NCBI RefSeq assembly: GCF_029212575.1
Contig: NZ_JARGPK010000081.1
Location: forward strand, 43,691 to 107,690
DNA: 64,000 nucleotides
Source: Antarcticimicrobium sp.
GTDB lineage: Bacteria; Pseudomonadota; Alphaproteobacteria; Rhodobacterales; Rhodobacteraceae
Direction of reading: 5' to 3'
The notes under the pieces were generated by a model that saw nothing but the letters and a program-made list of their open reading frames with translations, was not told the origin of the DNA and made no database searches. Made by a program: the position numbers and the translations under genes. Below are positions 49,706 through 58,369 of this stretch, piece by piece. Every line of letters begins with the position of its first letter. Position 1 is the first letter of the stretch.

Positions 49706-52141
49706 TTACTGCGTCAACAAGGCGGCCTCGTGCTTTTTCAGCGCGCGGCGCGCAGCCGGGTAATTGATCTGCCCGCTCTGCGTTCCCAATTCCGGGAACA
49801 GTTCGAGAAGTTCCCGCCTCTGGTCGCTGTCCATGCCGCGCAGGGTCAGGTCGCCCGGCTGGAAGCTTTCGGTCCAGGCCCCGTCCGAGAGCACAACCTC
49901 GTGCTGGTCGAACATGAAGTGGATGTAGGTGACCTCGGACAGGGTGATCTTCTCGACCCCCTCCATCCCGATCAGATGCTTGGCCGCGACCAGCACCTCG
50001 CGATCCTCAAAATAGAGCGCGGTTCGGTCATTGGCGACCAGCACCCGGTGATTGGGGCTGACCACCATGTCGCGTTGCGGCAGACCGCCCCCCAGCGCAC
50101 CCTTGCGGATCCGCACCGGCTGCAGATGGTCAGAGAGCGCGAGTTCCAGCCCGTTCAGGCGGCGTGCGCCGATCCAGCGGATCTCCTGAATGCCGTTGTC
50201 GCGGGTGATCACCCGGTCGCCGGCCTCCAGATCCTCGACCAGCCGTTCGCCCTGCGGCGTCGCGATGCGGGTGCCGGGGGTGAAACAGGGAATGATCTCC
50301 TCGATTTCCTTGAAGGTGAGCGAGCCGGTCACATTGCCGAAGTCGTCCAGCAGATCCATCGTCCCCGAGGTGCTGTTACCGTCGGGATCCGGCGTTTCGC
50401 TGGTGATGGTAAACCGCTGCCCGCCCATGTTCAGGACGTCGTAGTCGTCACCACCGCTGCCGCCGTCGATCACCTCGCCGTCATCGACCCCGAGAAAGGT
50501 GTCGCGCCCGTCGCCGCCGAGCATCGTATCGGTGCCCTGGCCGCCGATGATGGTATCGTTGCCGGCGCCGCCCTCGATGTAGTCGTCGTCGATGCCGCCA
50601 TCGAGGTAGTCGTCGCCATCGCCGCCATAGATGGTGTCGTCGTCATCCTGGCCAAAGATCGTGTCATCCCCGTCGCCGCCGTGGATCACGTCCATGCCAT
50701 TGGTCGGGTCGGGGTCGGCGGTGCGCAGACTGCCGTCGTCGGGGATGTTCAATGCATCCGGAAACGCGGGGTCGAGGCCGCCGTAGATGGTGTCGTCGCC
50801 CGCGCCGCCGTCGATCGTGTCCGACCCCTCGCCGCCGACGATCATGTCGTCGCCGTCGCCACCCAGGATGGTGTCGTCGTCGATCCCGCCGTCGATGGTG
50901 TCGTTGCCGCCGCCGCCGTCGATCACATCGTTGTCGTCGCCAGTGATGATCGTGTCATCGCCCTCGCCACCATAGACGGTATCGCGATCGTCGTAGGGAT
51001 CGCTATCTGCCGGAATCGCCGGCAGCCCGTCGTAGGAGGGAAAGCCGCGATCAGGCAGCGGCACGCCGGAGGTCGAACTGGTGTCGATGGTATCGTCGCC
51101 GTCGCCGCCGTCGATGGTGTCGCTGCCATCGCCGCCGGTGATGATGTCGTCACCGCCCTCGCCAAAGATGGTGTCGTCCCCTTCGCCGCCGTGCAGCGTA
51201 TCGTTGCCGTCCGCGCCGGTGTCGCAGGGGGGGGCATCAAAATAGACATCCGTCACCGCAACGCCGGAATCCAGCGGCCCATCCTGATCGTGGGTGATCT
51301 CCAGCCTTGCAATCGGTCCGGCAATCTCCACCAGGACAGAATGTGATGGGCTGGTATAGGGGGGGTTCCCGCCGTTGGAATCGGCCGTATCGGCCCCGGC
51401 CACGGAATCGGTGTCCAGCAGCGTCACGTCAGAACCACCGGTCAGCGTGACCTCGACCGGATCGCCGTTGACGTCGAAGGCCTTGACCGTGACCAGGCCG
51501 TCGTTGTCGACGTCGTTGATGCGGAACGATACGTTCTCGACCGGTGCGCCGAACCCGAGTTCGTAAATCACCGGCTGATTCTCGACATAGGCGTCGGAAT
51601 CAAGCGCGCTGGTGGCGTCCGCCAGGGTGCCGTCGATCGTGGTGATGCCATCCACAAGCTGGGTCTGGTCGGAGAAGGTCGAGGCGCTGCCCGGCCCCTG
51701 CGCCAACACCGTGAAGGTCACATCGACGCCACCCGCGTTCTGGGTGAATCCGCCGCTCAGATCGTCATAGACATCGACCTGCCCGCCGTCGTCCGGGTCG
51801 GGGGCCAGATCCCATTGGAACACCGCGCGGCCACCGCCGTTGGCGCCACCGGGGGCGTTGCCATCGCCATAGATGACATCGTTACCATCCTGGCCGTAAA
51901 CCTCGTCGTCGCCGCTGCCCGCATAGATCTCGTCGTTGCCGTCGCCGGCCTCGATGTAATCGTCACCAGCTCCGGCATCGACGATATCGTCGTCGCCGAC
52001 CTCGCCGGGGAGAGAGGCATCACCGTTGTCGATCATGTCGCCGTCCGGATCGCCGGTATAAGCAATGTCGATCCGGTCGTCGCCGCTGCTTCCTTCGACG
52101 ATACCGTCGCTTTTCGGTCCTGGCGTACATTTATCTGGCAT
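49706..52141 (-). CDS. RTX protein with C-terminal Hint domain
   Basis: An 811-residue, very acidic protein without a classical signal peptide. The order is: an N-terminal RTX block (about 20-80, repeats like GDDYIEAGDGNDEIYAGSGD); a non-repetitive domain (about 90-300); a long RTX block (about 305-585, many GGDGDDTI units); and a Hint_2 (hedgehog/intein-like) domain from about residue 619, starting CFTPGTRIATPQGERLVEDL with SPNHRVL about 75 residues on. Hint domains normally self-cleave; such RTX-Hint proteins are common in roseobacters and presumed secreted. GGAGAGAG precedes the ATG at 52141, whereas the upstream in-frame ATG has no support. Confidence 0.88.
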   Translation of the reverse strand: MPDKCTPGPKSDGIVEGSSGDDRIDIAYTGDPDGDMIDNGDASLPGEVGDDDIVDAGAGDDYIEAGDGNDEIYAGSGDDEVYGQDGNDVIYGDGNAPGGANGGGRAVFQWDLAPDPDDGGQVDVYDDLSGGFTQNAGGVDVTFTVLAQGPGSASTFSDQTQLVDGITTIDGTLADATSALDSDAYVENQPVIYELGFGAPVENVSFRINDVDNDGLVTVKAFDVNGDPVEVTLTGGSDVTLLDTDSVAGADTADSNGGNPPYTSPSHSVLVEIAGPIARLEITHDQDGPLDSGVAVTDVYFDAPPCDTGADGNDTLHGGEGDDTIFGEGGDDIITGGDGSDTIDGGDGDDTIDTSSTSGVPLPDRGFPSYDGLPAIPADSDPYDDRDTVYGGEGDDTIITGDDNDVIDGGGGNDTIDGGIDDDTILGGDGDDMIVGGEGSDTIDGGAGDDTIYGGLDPAFPDALNIPDDGSLRTADPDPTNGMDVIHGGDGDDTIFGQDDDDTIYGGDGDDYLDGGIDDDYIEGGAGNDTIIGGQGTDTMLGGDGRDTFLGVDDGEVIDGGSGGDDYDVLNMGGQRFTITSETPDPDGNSTSGTMDLLDDFGNVTGSLTFKEIEEIIPCFTPGTRIATPQGERLVEDLEAGDRVITRDNGIQEIRWIGARRLNGLELALSDHLQPVRIRKGALGGGLPQRDMVVSPNHRVLVANDRTALYFEDREVLVAAKHLIGMEGVEKITLSEVTYIHFMFDQHEVVLSDGAWTESFQPGDLTLRGMDSDQRRELLELFPELGTQSGQINYPAARRALKKHEAALLTQ

Positions 52142-53151
52142 CACTCTCTCCTTCTCGACCTGCGCCGATCCATAATCCGCGCTGAACGGCGCCTGACTTA
52201 GTCTGTGGTTGGTGGCGGCGCCTTGCGCGCATTCCGCCCCGACCGAATTCACATCGCGGACAGCGCCGGACTCACCATGCCGAGCATGGCAAACCGCACT
52301 CGCTGCCGAGCGGCAAGCACCGTCACACGCGGCCAGGACTCAGACCCGGCGACGCATCTTTTTTCTGCACCGTCCTGTTGCGATCAATCGGTCACGAATG
52401 CGACCTTCTGACATCGCCCCCTTCAGGTACGTTAAGATTTACCTCAGGCGAAGAGGCCAACAAAATGAAAATTCGAACATAATCAGCTGCATTCCTGCAT
52501 TGATCGCCCGATCAGTCGGTTTTCCGTGTGTCGTTCACGGTCAGGGACCTTGGCGATTGTTTCTAATTTCCCAACAAGTTCACCCTGATTTCCCACGGCG
52601 TTCGTCAGGTTCTGCGCGTTTCTGACCCGAATTCGCCCGGAATCCTCGGGTTACTGTTTCTCAAACGGGGATATTCGATGACAGGTGCGGATGTGACGCT
52701 GGCCGATACAGCGCCGTGTCCGGCGCCATGCCCGACCCAGGGCATTATGAAAAACCTGGAACCAATGCCCAAATTTCAGCCGGAAACCGCGATTAAACGT
52801 AAACAATCCCCCGGGTATCGTATGATTCGGCCTGTTAACTACTTTCGAGTCAATCCTATCCATCCGCCCCCGCCTTTCCACCCGGCCTGCCTTTCGGTCC
52901 GGGCCGGACCCTCCGCCGGCCGGCAACGGGCAAGCCACCGGCTTCACGCTGCGCGGTTCCAGCGCCGTCACCTCACCGTGCCGGGTGCGGAAGCTGACCG
53001 GTACGGAGCACCGGGCGTCGCGCCCCGGTCTGTCCTGGGGCATTTGCCCGCCGTCCGGTCGCGCAGTGCCCCCGGCCTCTACTTCTGGCCGGAAAAATCC
53101 CCGGAGGGTGCAGGGGGCTGGCCCCCCGCCTGTGCCTCGCCGGCCGGTCGC
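52142..53151. other. Kilobase without a convincing gene
   Basis: No frame here has coding character on either strand; the few open frames are Arg/Pro-rich and unlike any family. The left half is less GC-rich than its surroundings and should contain the promoter of the Hint/RTX gene. The right end holds a copy of the intergenic repeat (53081-53128). No tRNA-, sRNA- or riboswitch-like structure was recognised with confidence, though an sRNA cannot be excluded. Confidence 0.6.
53069..53128 (-). repeat. Intergenic hairpin-plus-tail repeat, copy 2
   Basis: Read on the minus strand, a G/C hairpin (GGGGGGCCAGCCCCC, near 53128-53113) is followed by CTCCGGGGATTTTTCCGGCC and AGAAGTAG. This has the same order of parts as the copy at 210-285. 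It lies just after the MarR gene's 3' end, again at a transcript end. Confidence 0.55.
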
Positions 53152-53664
53152 TCAGAAATCGTGCCTGCGGATATTGGCCAGCATCTTGTGAAGCGTGCCG
53201 AGGAAGGCGCGCTGCTCGGCCTCGTCGATGCCCTCGAACATCCGGTCGTGGCTGGCGGCCATATGCGGCCACATCCGGTCAAAGGCGGCGCGCCCGGCCC
53301 GGGTCAGGTAGATGCGGCTGGCGCGCTGGTCGTCCGGGTCGGTCTCGCGCCGGGCCAACCCCTCGGCGCAGAGCGATTCCGCCGCCCGCGACAGGGTCGA
53401 TTGTTCGACCACCGCGTAAACACCGAGCTTGGACATCTGGATGCCGTCCATCACCGACAAGACCGCCAATGCCCGCATCTTGGCCGTGCTCAACCCCATC
53501 TCCGCCATCTCGCGGCGCAGATCGGCGTTGTAGCGGCCCATGATCCGGTTCATCAGATAGGGCGCGAACCCGTTCAACCCGACCTCACCCAGCCAGGGCG
53601 GCCGCCCCGCCTCGGCGCGGTCCGCCGGGGTTTCCACCTCAGGGGTGTCCGTCATTTCGCGCAT
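53152..53664 (-). CDS. MarR-family transcriptional regulator
   Basis: A 170-residue winged-helix repressor-type protein. The DNA-binding part includes MRALAVLSVMDGIQMSKLGV, the recognition segment VEQSTLSRAAESLCAEGLA and the wing RRETDPDDQRASRIYLTRAG. The ATG at 53664 has GGAG about 4 nt upstream. It is divergent from the TRAP transporter operon across a 320-bp gap with palindromes, so it is the likely regulator of that operon and probably senses an aromatic or carboxylate ligand. Confidence 0.88.
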   Translation of the reverse strand: MREMTDTPEVETPADRAEAGRPPWLGEVGLNGFAPYLMNRIMGRYNADLRREMAEMGLSTAKMRALAVLSVMDGIQMSKLGVYAVVEQSTLSRAAESLCAEGLARRETDPDDQRASRIYLTRAGRAAFDRMWPHMAASHDRMFEGIDEAEQRAFLGTLHKMLANIRRHDF

Positions 53665-53802
53665 TCGCTCCAACCCTCCGGCCGCCACATCCTGCCGTCC
53701 GTTTTCCCATGAAAAATCAGGTCGCCGCAACCGCTCACCACGGATCACCTTGTCGCATGCCGAATCCGCACCCCGTCCGGAACGCGCGGGGCTTCTGCAC
53801 CC

Positions 53803-53812
53803 ATTTGCAAAT
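53803..53812. promoter_or_regulatory. Perfect palindrome in the MarR/TRAP gap
   Basis: ATTTGCAAAT is a perfect 10-bp palindrome between the MarR gene and the TRAP operon. TTTGCAAA-type cores occur in several MarR operators. It lies about 140 bp from the MarR start and 172 bp from the TRAP start. Confidence 0.45.
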
Positions 53813-53877
53813 ATCGACAACAACCGGAAAACCACCTCCTTTGAGATTACGAATGATCTCCGGGCACCCTCGTCAAA

Positions 53878-53895
53878 TACAAATACCCGTTTGCA
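53878..53895. promoter_or_regulatory. Imperfect inverted repeat upstream of the TRAP operon
   Basis: TACAAA-TACCCG-TTTGCA (18 bp; arms match 5 of 6) lies about 90 bp before the TRAP receptor start and shares the TTTGCA half-site with the palindrome at 53803. Together the two sites are candidate operators of the divergent MarR protein. Confidence 0.4.
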
Positions 53896-53984
53896 TGCTT
53901 TTTAACCGCAGCTACACTGAGCCGGTCGCCGCGTGACTCGCTCTTGTCACCGCTGCGCTCAAGTTACCTACAGGGAGAGGTTCC

Positions 53985-54941
53985 ATGAAAAGACTAGCAT
54001 CCGCCGCCCTCGCGGCCGTTCTCGCCGCCGCGCCGGCCGTGGCCCAAGAGGTCACCCTGCGCGGGGTCAGCGCCTTTGCCGGCGGCACCACCTTTTCGCG
54101 CCCGTTCGAGGCCTTCGTCGCCCATGTCAACGAGATCGGCAAGGGCGTGGTGCAGATCGACTATGTCGGCGGCCCCGAGGCGGTGCCGCCGTTCGAGCTG
54201 GGCAACGCGGTCTCGGGCGGCGTCGTCGATATCGCCAACAACACCTCGGCCTTTTACACCAACCTTGTGCCCACCGGTGACGCGCTGCACCTGGCGACCA
54301 ACACCGCCCAGGACCAACGCGCCAACGGCTGCATGGACAAGATCGACGCCATCCACCAGCAGCAGATGAACGTCAAGTTCCTGGCCCGCACCGGCGACAA
54401 CGTCGCCTTTCACCTCTACCTGACCAAGCCGATCGACAGCCCCGACCTGAGCGGGCTGACGATCCGCACCACCCCGGTCTACCGCGCCATGTTCGAGGCC
54501 TTGGGCGCCACGCTGGTGCGCACCGCCCCGGGCGAGGTCTATACCGCGCTGGAACGTGGCGCGATTGACGGCTACGGCTGGCCGCTGCAGGGGGTGATGG
54601 ATCTGGGTTGGGACGAGCAGACCAAGTACCGCGTCGATCCCGGATTCTACCAGGTCGATGTCAACGTGCTGGTCAACCTCGACCGCTGGGAGGGGCTGCC
54701 GGAGGCGGCCAGGGCCGTGCTGCAAGAGGCCGCCGAATGGATCGAGGCCAGGAACGCCGACAATATCGCCATCAACGCCGAAGAGGCGGAAAAGCAGGCC
54801 GGCGCCGGGATCGAGGTGATCACCTTCTCGCCCGAGGACGAGGCCAGGTGGCTGACCACCGCACAGGAGGCCGGCTGGGCCGGTGTCGCGGCGGTGGATG
54901 CCGGCATCGCGGCCGATCTCAAATCCTGCCTGACCGAGTGA
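53985..54941 (+). CDS. TRAP transporter substrate-binding protein (DctP type)
   Basis: A 318-residue periplasmic receptor. A signal peptide (SAALAAVLAAAPAVAQ) is followed by the DctP fold with the conserved Arg segment DLSGLTIRTTPVYRAMFEAL, then GEVYTALERGAIDGYGWPLQ. Family ligands are mostly carboxylates. GGGAGAGGTTCC precedes the ATG. First gene of the dctP-dctQ-dctM set. Confidence 0.92.
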   Translation: MKRLASAALAAVLAAAPAVAQEVTLRGVSAFAGGTTFSRPFEAFVAHVNEIGKGVVQIDYVGGPEAVPPFELGNAVSGGVVDIANNTSAFYTNLVPTGDALHLATNTAQDQRANGCMDKIDAIHQQQMNVKFLARTGDNVAFHLYLTKPIDSPDLSGLTIRTTPVYRAMFEALGATLVRTAPGEVYTALERGAIDGYGWPLQGVMDLGWDEQTKYRVDPGFYQVDVNVLVNLDRWEGLPEAARAVLQEAAEWIEARNADNIAINAEEAEKQAGAGIEVITFSPEDEARWLTTAQEAGWAGVAAVDAGIAADLKSCLTE

Positions 54942-54962
54942 CCGCGAAAGGGGCCTGACAGA

Positions 54963-55463
54963 ATGTCCAAGCTCAACACGCTTTTTGATGGCGTGCTCCT
55001 GGTCTGCGCCGCGCTGGCGGGGGCCATCTTCGCGGGGATCGCGGCGATGATCTCGGTCAACGTGGTGCTCAGGAACCTGTTCGGCAGCCCGGTCTACGGG
55101 CTGCTGGACGCGGTCGAATACGGGCTGCTGCTGGCCACCTTTCTCGGCGCGCCCTGGGTGCTGTGGAAACGCGGGCACGTCACCGTCGATCTGGTCACAG
55201 CCGCCCTGCCCGATCGGCTGGCGGCGCCGCTGGCGCGGCTGACCGCGCTGATCGGGCTCGCCGTCTGCGTGACGTTGGTGCGCTATGCCGGCGAGGCGGC
55301 GCTGATCTCGGCGCAGCGCGGCTCGATGATCCGCACGGCCTTCACCATTCCCGAATGGTGGGTGCTGGCGGTGGCCCCGCTGTGCTTTGCCCTGCTGGCG
55401 GTGGAATTCCTGCGCCAGGCGGCCGGGCGCGCCGACCGCACCCGGGCAACGGCGGGGCTCTAG
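54963..55463 (+). CDS. TRAP transporter small permease (DctQ type)
   Basis: A 166-residue, four-helix membrane protein with typical DctQ segments (VNVVLRNLFGSPVYGLLDAV and FLGAPWVLWKRGHVTVDLV). It lies 21 bp after the receptor gene and 5 bp before the large permease gene. Confidence 0.9.
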   Translation: MSKLNTLFDGVLLVCAALAGAIFAGIAAMISVNVVLRNLFGSPVYGLLDAVEYGLLLATFLGAPWVLWKRGHVTVDLVTAALPDRLAAPLARLTALIGLAVCVTLVRYAGEAALISAQRGSMIRTAFTIPEWWVLAVAPLCFALLAVEFLRQAAGRADRTRATAGL

Positions 55464-55468
55464 ACGCA

Positions 55469-56788
55469 ATGGACTGGACCCTTGTTCTGAGCCTGATGCT
55501 GGGCGGCCTTGCGCTGCTCCTGCTGATGGGGCTGCCGGTGGCCTTTGCCTTTCTCACCGTCACCGTGATCGGCGCCTACGAGGTGCTGGGCGGCGACCGC
55601 GGCATCATGCAACTGGCGCGCAACTCCGTGCAATCCATCGCCAATTTCCAATTGGCGCCGATCCCGCTCTTTATCCTGATGGGCGAGTTGCTGTTCCAGA
55701 CCGGCGTCGCGCATCGCGCCATCGAGGCGGTCGACCGGGTGGTGACCCGCATTCCCGGCCGCCTCGCGGTGGTCAGCGTCTTCGGCGGCACGCTCTTTGC
55801 CGCGCTGTCGGGCTCGACCATCGCCAATACCGCGATGCTGGGCTCGACCCTGCTGCCCGGCATGCTGAAAAAGGGCTATGCGCCCACTCTCGCCATGGGG
55901 CCGATCATGGCCTCGGGCGCCATCGCCATGCTGATCCCGCCCTCGGCGCTGGCCGTGCTGGTCGGCAGCCTCACCGGCATCTCCATCGCCGGGCTTTTGA
56001 TCGCGGGTGTGATCCCGGCGCTGCTCTTGTCTGTGCTCTTCGTGCTCTGGATCGTCTGGCGGGTGACGCGCAATCCGCATCTCGCCCCACCCGATCCGGG
56101 GGCCGAGGGGCTCACCCTGTCTGAGCGCTGGGGGCCGTTCCTGCGCTATGTCGCGCCGCTCTCGCTGGTCTTCGCGGTGGTGATCGGCAGTCTGCTGGCG
56201 GGGCTCGCCACGCCGACCGAAAGCGCAGCACTCGGCTCGGTCGCCGCGCTGATCCTCGGCGCCGGGTATCGCGCGCTGAGCTGGAAAAAACTGCAAAAGG
56301 CGCTGACCGAAACGGTAAAGCTCTCGGTGATGATCCTCTTCATCATCCTGATTTCGCAGACCTTTGCACAGGTTCTGTCGTTCTCCGGCGCCACCAACGG
56401 CGTGATCCGCGCAGTGCAGGGCATCGGGCTGGAGCCGGTTCAGGTGCTCCTTGCCATGATCGCCGTGCTGCTGATCATGGGCTGTTTCATCGACCAGGTC
56501 TCGATGCTGATGGTCACCGTACCGATCTTCGTGCCGCTGGCCAAGGCGGCGGGGATCGATCCACTGGTGCTCGGCGTGGTCTATCTGCTGACGATGGAGA
56601 TCGGCCTTCTCACCCCGCCCTTCGGGCTGATCCTGTTCGTGATGCGCGGGGTCGCCCCGCCCGAGATCCGCATGTCCACCATCTATGCCGCAATCCTGCC
56701 CTTCGTGGCGATCAAGCTGCTGGTGCTCGGGCTGATCGTCTGGCAGCCTGCGCTGGGCACCTGGCTGCCCTCGCTGATCGGGAGATAA
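55469..56788 (+). CDS. TRAP transporter large permease (DctM type)
   Basis: A 439-residue protein of about 12-13 membrane segments. Family marks are LPVAFAFLTV, PLFILMGELLFQTGVAHRAI, FAALSGSTIANTAMLGSTLL and the C-terminal EIGLLTPPFGLILFVMRGVA. It couples substrate import to a sodium gradient in this family. The ATG at 55469 gives the normal N-terminus. Confidence 0.95.
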   Translation: MDWTLVLSLMLGGLALLLLMGLPVAFAFLTVTVIGAYEVLGGDRGIMQLARNSVQSIANFQLAPIPLFILMGELLFQTGVAHRAIEAVDRVVTRIPGRLAVVSVFGGTLFAALSGSTIANTAMLGSTLLPGMLKKGYAPTLAMGPIMASGAIAMLIPPSALAVLVGSLTGISIAGLLIAGVIPALLLSVLFVLWIVWRVTRNPHLAPPDPGAEGLTLSERWGPFLRYVAPLSLVFAVVIGSLLAGLATPTESAALGSVAALILGAGYRALSWKKLQKALTETVKLSVMILFIILISQTFAQVLSFSGATNGVIRAVQGIGLEPVQVLLAMIAVLLIMGCFIDQVSMLMVTVPIFVPLAKAAGIDPLVLGVVYLLTMEIGLLTPPFGLILFVMRGVAPPEIRMSTIYAAILPFVAIKLLVLGLIVWQPALGTWLPSLIGR

Positions 56789-56796
56789 GAGGGACC

Positions 56797-57762
56797 ATGA
56801 GCCGCAGCATCGAAATCTACGGCCGCGGCCGCCTGCCGCCGCGGCTGGAAACCCGGCTGGCGGAGGCTTTTACCCTGCACGGCGATCCCGACCCGTTTCC
56901 GCCCGAGGACTGGCTGGCAAGCCACGGGGGGTCGGTGCGCGGGCTGGCCAATGGCAGTTTCACACCATTGACGGCAGAGCTCATGGACCGTCTGCCAAAG
57001 CTGGAAATCATCGCGAGCATCGGGGTGGGCTATGACATGATCGACGTCCCCGCCGCCAAGGCACGCGGCATCCTCGTGACCCACACCCCGGACGTGCTGA
57101 ATGCGGATGTTGCGAATTACGCCCTGCTGCTGCTGCTCGCGGCGAGCCGCGACCTGATCCATCAGGACAGCCATGTGCGCAGCGGAGGCTGGGCCAGCGA
57201 CGGGCCGAGCCCGCTGACCCACACGCTGGAGGGGCGACCGATCGGCATCGTCGGGCTGGGCCGCATCGGCCGCACGCTGGCAAGAAAGCTCGAGATCTTC
57301 GGCGGCCCGATCCTGTATCACGGACGTCGCGAACAAGCGGGGGTTCCGTACGAATTCTGCCCCGATCTGTACGACATGGCCCGGCGCTGCGCCGCGCTGA
57401 TCCTGTGCCTGCCCGGCGGCGCCGGAACCGACGGGTTGATCGATGCGGGCGTGCTCGACGCGCTGGGGCCCGAGGGCATCCTCATCAACGTGGCGCGCGG
57501 CTCGGTGGTGGATCAGCCCGCGCTGATCGAGGCGTTGCAATCGGGGCGGCTGGGCCGTGCCGCGCTGGACGTGTTCGACGATGAACCGGACGTGCCGCAG
57601 GCGCTCCGCGATTGTGAGCGGGTGATCCTCTCGCCGCATGCCGCCAGTGCCACGGTCGAGACCCGACAGGCCATGTTCGACCTGACCGCCGACAACCTGA
57701 TCGACTATTTCCGAACCGGCACCGCCCGCACCCCGGTGCCGGAGTGCCGGGATATGGCCTAG
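56797..57762 (+). CDS. D-2-hydroxyacid dehydrogenase (hydroxypyruvate/glyoxylate reductase-like)
   Basis: A 321-residue NAD(P)-dependent reductase. The Rossmann loop is GIVGLGRIGRTLARKL. Catalytic Arg is in LINVARGSVVDQ, Glu in DVFDDEPDVP, and His in VILSPHAASATVETRQ. It follows dctM by 8 bp, so it probably acts on the imported acid or a product of its catabolism. Its stop overlaps the 3' end of the convergent MarR gene. Confidence 0.9.
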   Translation: MSRSIEIYGRGRLPPRLETRLAEAFTLHGDPDPFPPEDWLASHGGSVRGLANGSFTPLTAELMDRLPKLEIIASIGVGYDMIDVPAAKARGILVTHTPDVLNADVANYALLLLLAASRDLIHQDSHVRSGGWASDGPSPLTHTLEGRPIGIVGLGRIGRTLARKLEIFGGPILYHGRREQAGVPYEFCPDLYDMARRCAALILCLPGGAGTDGLIDAGVLDALGPEGILINVARGSVVDQPALIEALQSGRLGRAALDVFDDEPDVPQALRDCERVILSPHAASATVETRQAMFDLTADNLIDYFRTGTARTPVPECRDMA

Positions 57763-58235
57763 CCGGTTTCGCGCCCGTCCGGCTGGTCGAGCTGGCCCAG
57801 AAGCCTTTCAAGCATCGGCTTGATCCGCTGCGCGTCCTCGCCGCCCAGATCGGCGAGGATCCGGGCCTCGTGATCGCGCGCATCCTCGATCAGCCGCAGC
57901 GCCAGGTCCCGCCCCTCGTCGGAGAGGAACACCCGCACCCGGCGCCGGTCCTCGGGGTCGGACTGGCGGCGGACCAACCCCCGCTCGGCCATCTGATCGA
58001 TGATTCGCGTCAGCCTCGATTGCTCCATCAACGACAGCCGCGCCAGCCGCGTCACCATCGCCCCGTCCTCGTCCGCAAGACAGGCAAGAACGCGCCATTC
58101 GGGCACCCGCAGGCCTGCCGTGCGGGCGTGGCTGTGAAATTCAGCACTCGCCCGATCGCTGACCGCCGCCAGAAGATACAGCAGGTAAGACGTGACAAAC
58201 GGCTGATTGAGCGGGCCTTTTTTCATCTCATTCAT
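57759..58235 (-). CDS. MarR-family transcriptional regulator of the oxygenase cluster
   Basis: A 158-residue winged-helix protein. The helix-turn-helix includes GAMVTRLARLSLMEQSRLTR and IIDQMAERGLVRRQSDPEDR, with wing RRVRVFLSDEGRDLALRL. The ATG at 58235 is chosen; an upstream TTG at 58289 would add an unusual basic leader. It is divergent from the ferredoxin-reductase gene, whose promoter contains a 16-bp palindrome between its -35 and -10 boxes. Repression lifted by an aromatic acid or its CoA ester is the probable mechanism (inference). Confidence 0.88.
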   Translation of the reverse strand: MNEMKKGPLNQPFVTSYLLYLLAAVSDRASAEFHSHARTAGLRVPEWRVLACLADEDGAMVTRLARLSLMEQSRLTRIIDQMAERGLVRRQSDPEDRRRVRVFLSDEGRDLALRLIEDARDHEARILADLGGEDAQRIKPMLERLLGQLDQPDGRETG

Positions 58236-58319
58236 ATGTCGATATCTGTTTTTCGCTCGCGGCTTAGGCGCTGTCGTCTTCAAGGTCAAGAAACCCGTGG
58301 CTCCGCTGCAAAAAAGGGG

Positions 58320-58348
58320 TTGACCGATATTATATGAATTTTCATATT
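58320..58348 (+). promoter_or_regulatory. Promoter of the oxygenase operon with embedded operator
   Basis: TTGACC (58320-58325) and CATATT (58343-58348) are spaced by 17 bp. Between and into the -10 lies ATATGAA-TT-TTCATAT (58332-58347), a perfect 7-bp inverted repeat. A repressor bound there would block RNA polymerase. The divergent MarR protein is the obvious candidate. Confidence 0.7.
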
Positions 58349-58369
58349 AATTGCACAGGGAGAAAACGC

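Noticed and set aside
50470..51250. Repetitive DNA resembling a satellite or CRISPR array
   Set aside because: The periodicity is codon-based and comes from the RTX nonapeptide repeats of the protein at 49706-52141.
52651..53043. 130-codon minus-strand frame in the gene-poor kilobase
   Set aside because: Arg/Pro-rich, no family resemblance, no ribosome binding site of note; looks like a chance frame in GC-rich DNA.
52678..53712. 344-codon plus-strand frame beginning MTGADVTLAD
   Set aside because: Runs antisense through the well-supported MarR gene and has no recognisable domain; only its first third is outside that gene.
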